Origin: Pseudoalteromonas luteoviolacea
GTDB taxonomy: Bacteria > Pseudomonadota > Gammaproteobacteria > Enterobacterales > Alteromonadaceae
Direction of reading: 5' to 3'
NCBI RefSeq assembly: GCF_001750165.1
Contig: NZ_CP015411.1
Span: 2,136,001-2,200,000 of the forward strand
Length of the DNA stretch: 64,000 nucleotides
The notes under the pieces were generated by a model, which was given only the letters and a program-made list of their open reading frames with translations, was not told where the DNA came from and did not search any database. The translations under genes and the position numbers were made by a program. Positions within the stretch are counted from its first letter, which is position 1, and every line of letters starts with the position of its first letter. This document shows positions 61,646 through 64,000 of the stretch, piece by piece.

Positions 61646-63016
61646 TTAGTTTAATTCGTCGATAAATGCTTCTGCACGGCCAATATAGTTAGCTGGAGTC
61701 ATTAGTTTCATCTCAGCTTTAACTGTGTCAGGTAAATCTAGGCCGTCAATGAATTCAGCCATGATCTCTTGATTAACACGCTTACCACGCGTTAATTCTT
61801 TAAGCTTTTCATACGGCTTTTCGATACCATATTTACGCATAACCGTTTGGATTGGCTCTGCGAGCAGCTCCCAGTTATCGTCAAGCTCTGCAAGTAGGCG
61901 ATCTGCATTTACTTCTAGCTTACTGATGCCTTTAAGTGTTGCTTGATATGCGATCAGAGTATAACCCATACCAACACCTAGGTTACGCAAAACGGTTGAA
62001 TCTGTAAGGTCACGCTGCCAGCGAGATACCGGTAGTTTTTGCGCAAGGTGAGCAAAAATAGCATTTGCTAAACCTAAGTTACCTTCAGAGTTTTCAAAGT
62101 CAATTGGGTTTACTTTGTGCGGCATTGTGGATGAGCCGATTTCGCCAGCAATTGTTTTTTGCTTGAAGTGGTTTAGTGCAATGTAGCCCCAAACGTCACG
62201 GTCAAAGTCTAATAGAATTGTGTTGAAACGTGCAATCGCATCAAATAGCTCTGCAATGTAGTCATGCGGCTCGATTTGAGTCGTGAACGCATTCCAAGTT
62301 AAGCCTAGACTTGTCACAAATGATTCAGCGTGTGCATGCCAGTCATATTCAGGGTAGGCACTTAGGTGAGCATTGTAGTTACCTACAGCACCGTTGATTT
62401 TGCCTAGTAGTGATACATTTGCAATTTGTTCGCGTTGACGCTGCAGGCGAACATAAACGTTTGCAAATTCTTTACCCATAGTAGAAGGTGATGCTGGCTG
62501 ACCGTGAGTACGCGTCATCATCGGTACTGACTTATACTCAATCGCTTTTTCTTTGATGGCATTAAGCAGGTTATCACAGTAAGGAAGTAATACTTGATCA
62601 CGTGCTTCGCTAAGCATTAAACCATGAGATAGGTTATTGATGTCTTCAGATGTACAAGCGAAGTGAATGAACTCATTTACCGCTTGCAGCTCTGCATTAT
62701 CCGCAACTTTCTCTTTTAGCAAATATTCAACTGCTTTAACATCGTGGTTAGTTGTACGTTCGATGTCTTTAACACGCTGTGCATCTTCTTCGTTGAAGTT
62801 TGCCACGATGTCGTCAAGTAGCGCATTCGCTTCGTCACTGAATGCAGGGACTTCTTTGATTGCGTCAGCTTTTGCTAAAGCTTGTAACCAACGAACTTCT
62901 ACAGTAACACGGTATTTGATTAGACCGAACTCACTGAAGATGCTTCTCAGTTCTGTGGTTTTGCTACCATAGCGACCATCTACTGGAGAGATAGCGGTTA
63001 ACGCTGAAAGCTCCAT
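61646..63016 (-). CDS. purB: adenylosuccinate lyase
   Basis: PurB cleaves SAICAR and adenylosuccinate, two steps of purine synthesis. The fumarase-superfamily signature SSTMPHKVNPIDFENSEGN (about 295) carries the mobile catalytic Ser loop. TSEDINNLSHGLML and MTRTHGQPASPSTMGKEF hold the substrate-binding and general-acid residues. The length of 456 residues matches E. coli. It follows hflD by 36 bases. Confidence 0.98.
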   Translation of the reverse strand: MELSALTAISPVDGRYGSKTTELRSIFSEFGLIKYRVTVEVRWLQALAKADAIKEVPAFSDEANALLDDIVANFNEEDAQRVKDIERTTNHDVKAVEYLLKEKVADNAELQAVNEFIHFACTSEDINNLSHGLMLSEARDQVLLPYCDNLLNAIKEKAIEYKSVPMMTRTHGQPASPSTMGKEFANVYVRLQRQREQIANVSLLGKINGAVGNYNAHLSAYPEYDWHAHAESFVTSLGLTWNAFTTQIEPHDYIAELFDAIARFNTILLDFDRDVWGYIALNHFKQKTIAGEIGSSTMPHKVNPIDFENSEGNLGLANAIFAHLAQKLPVSRWQRDLTDSTVLRNLGVGMGYTLIAYQATLKGISKLEVNADRLLAELDDNWELLAEPIQTVMRKYGIEKPYEKLKELTRGKRVNQEIMAEFIDGLDLPDTVKAEMKLMTPANYIGRAEAFIDELN

Positions 63017-63052
63017 AATTTCTCCTAACTAATTGGTTTTTTGAACGATATT

Positions 63053-63655
63053 TTAAAAAAATTGTTGTGCTGTGTGGATAATCTTTTTCTTAGAGAAAAA
63101 GAAGTGACGGCGTTTTCCGCCTAATTGTCTCCACAACACGGCACTTCTAATACCTGCTAACAGCAAAGCACGGATCTTATGTTGAATATGTGTTTGCTGT
63201 AATAAATCTGGTTTACCAAAAACTTGGATTTTTGGTCCAGCAGGGCTGATAACTTGGGTATAGATATCAGCGAGTGCACCTAGAATTTGCTCGTCATAGA
63301 CATTGAAATGTAATCTCTGTCTTTCGACTTGTTCTATACGTTTAGCTAGCTCGGAAAAAACAGTATCATTTGATGATAAGGCTCTTTCTAATTGTAAGAG
63401 GCTGCCAACGTATTTCACTATTTCAACATCTTTTTCACCGTCACTTGATAGTTGAGCGACTAGCGCTTGATAACCACCTTTGAGTGCAAAGTGATCATCA
63501 TAAACGTCTTCCGGATTTTGAGGTGCTGTATTTAATATACTCTGTAAAAACGTATGTACCTCATTTTCATTGAAGGTACCATAACGAGCACATTTTTGGA
63601 CAAGCTTAGCTATTTGGCAAATAGCAGCGAGAGGAATAACGGCTTTTGGTTGCAT
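63053..63655 (-). CDS. hflD: high-frequency lysogenization protein HflD
   Basis: The 200-residue helical, peripherally membrane-bound protein matches HflD through LAAICQIAKLVQ at the N-terminus and VISPAGPKIQVFG with IRALLLAGIRSAVLWRQLGG in the C-terminal half. HflD binds phage lambda CII in E. coli; its native role is unclear. It lies between mnmA and purB as in E. coli, and its ATG overlaps the mnmA stop by one base (TAATG). Confidence 0.94.
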   Translation of the reverse strand: MQPKAVIPLAAICQIAKLVQKCARYGTFNENEVHTFLQSILNTAPQNPEDVYDDHFALKGGYQALVAQLSSDGEKDVEIVKYVGSLLQLERALSSNDTVFSELAKRIEQVERQRLHFNVYDEQILGALADIYTQVISPAGPKIQVFGKPDLLQQTHIQHKIRALLLAGIRSAVLWRQLGGKRRHFFFSKKKIIHTAQQFF

Positions 63656-64000
63656 TATTTAATCACCGACTCAATGATACCACCACCTAAGCAAGCATCA
63701 TCCAAATAGAAAACAGCAGATTGACCGGGTGTTACGGCTTTTTGTGGCTCATCAAATAACACGCGTGCCATACCATCTTTACCTACTAATAAAGTACAAG
63801 GGATATCTTCTTGTCTGTAACGAGTTTTCACTGTACAGCGGGTCGTGCCTTGTGGGCCTTCACGATCAACCCAATGAAGTTGGTTTGCATTCAGGCCGTT
63901 GCTGTAAAGGCGAGGGTGATCTTTACCTTGTCCAACAACAAGTACATTGCGTTCTACATCTTTATCTACTACGTACCAAGGTTCACCAGAGCCTTCTTTC
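63655..64000 (-). CDS. mnmA: tRNA-specific 2-thiouridylase MnmA, C-terminal part
   Basis: About 114 codons before the stop are visible; the rest lies past the right edge. The reading WYVVDKDVERNVLVVGQG, then HWVDREGPQGTTRCTVKTRY, then FDEPQKAVTPGQSAVFY and CLGGGIIE is the conserved beta-barrel end of MnmA, which thiolates U34 of Lys, Glu and Gln tRNAs. The catalytic domain is not in the window. It is the upstream gene of the mnmA-hflD-purB group. Confidence 0.96.
   Translation of the reverse strand, partial: KEGSGEPWYVVDKDVERNVLVVGQGKDHPRLYSNGLNANQLHWVDREGPQGTTRCTVKTRYRQEDIPCTLLVGKDGMARVLFDEPQKAVTPGQSAVFYLDDACLGGGIIESVIK

Noticed and set aside
1..64000. Prophage, insertion sequence, CRISPR array, tRNA or rRNA genes
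   Set aside because: No integrase, transposase, regularly spaced repeats or recognisable RNA gene sequences were seen on either strand.

Overview
The window comes from the chromosome of a marine gammaproteobacterium of the Alteromonadales, most likely Pseudoalteromonas or a close relative. This is inferred from the gene content and order: dapB-carA-carB-greA, ccoNOQP-H-I-S beside fnr and uspE, mnmA-hflD-purB next to roxA, a FabY-type ketoacyl synthase, a DUF4826-like protein and AT-rich spacers. I saw no rRNA, tRNA, insertion sequence, prophage or CRISPR array. The window opens inside one gene and closes inside mnmA.

Layout. 1-6339 (minus): a tightly overlapped operon of a Ser/Thr kinase-cyclase-ATPase fusion protein, a secreted protein with one heme-c motif, a 140-residue unknown and a fourth gene cut by the window edge. 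6877-9779 (minus): an unknown coiled-coil protein, a Tsx-like porin and an NhaC-superfamily carrier. A MetJ-type operator lies upstream of the carrier, so I call it the methionine transporter MetT. 10128-16034 (plus): dapB, carAB behind a possible attenuator, and greA. 16113-19163 (plus): a PAS/sigma-54 activator and a CcoG paralogue with a complete regulatory layout. 19586-28561 (minus): uspE, fnr, a SafE-like gene and the cbb3 oxidase genes. 28905-36584 (plus): a small lipoprotein, then a lipoprotein / beta-barrel / lipoprotein cluster of unknown function, then a divergent Gre-like factor. 37058-45388: a methyltransferase, a GlxA-type regulator, fabY, the formaldehyde module fghA-frmA with a divergent LysR regulator, and a SulP transporter. 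45545-48669 (plus): lolCDE. 48685-59259 (minus): a ten-gene chemosensory operon ending in an EAL protein. 59431-64000: a DUF4826-like protein, a GNAT acetyltransferase, roxA, purB, hflD and mnmA.

How the parts fit. The 16-29 kb section reads as a low-oxygen respiration block. FNR is encoded here, and FNR-like boxes precede the sigma-54 activator, uspE, ccoN and a small lipoprotein gene. The activator appears to drive ccoG from a sigma-54 promoter, through repeated palindromes and an IHF site. The chemosensory operon encodes two receptors, CheY, a STAS protein, CheA, two CheW, CheR, CheB and a probable c-di-GMP phosphodiesterase, so its output may be c-di-GMP rather than, or in addition to, motor control.

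The best candidates for undescribed biology are three. The first is the lipoprotein/barrel/lipoprotein cluster, whose two lipoproteins share an identically spaced two-Cys plus EF-hand-like module. The second is the kinase-cyclase-ATPase operon with its heme protein and small proteins. The third is the FNR to sigma-54 activator to CcoG cascade.
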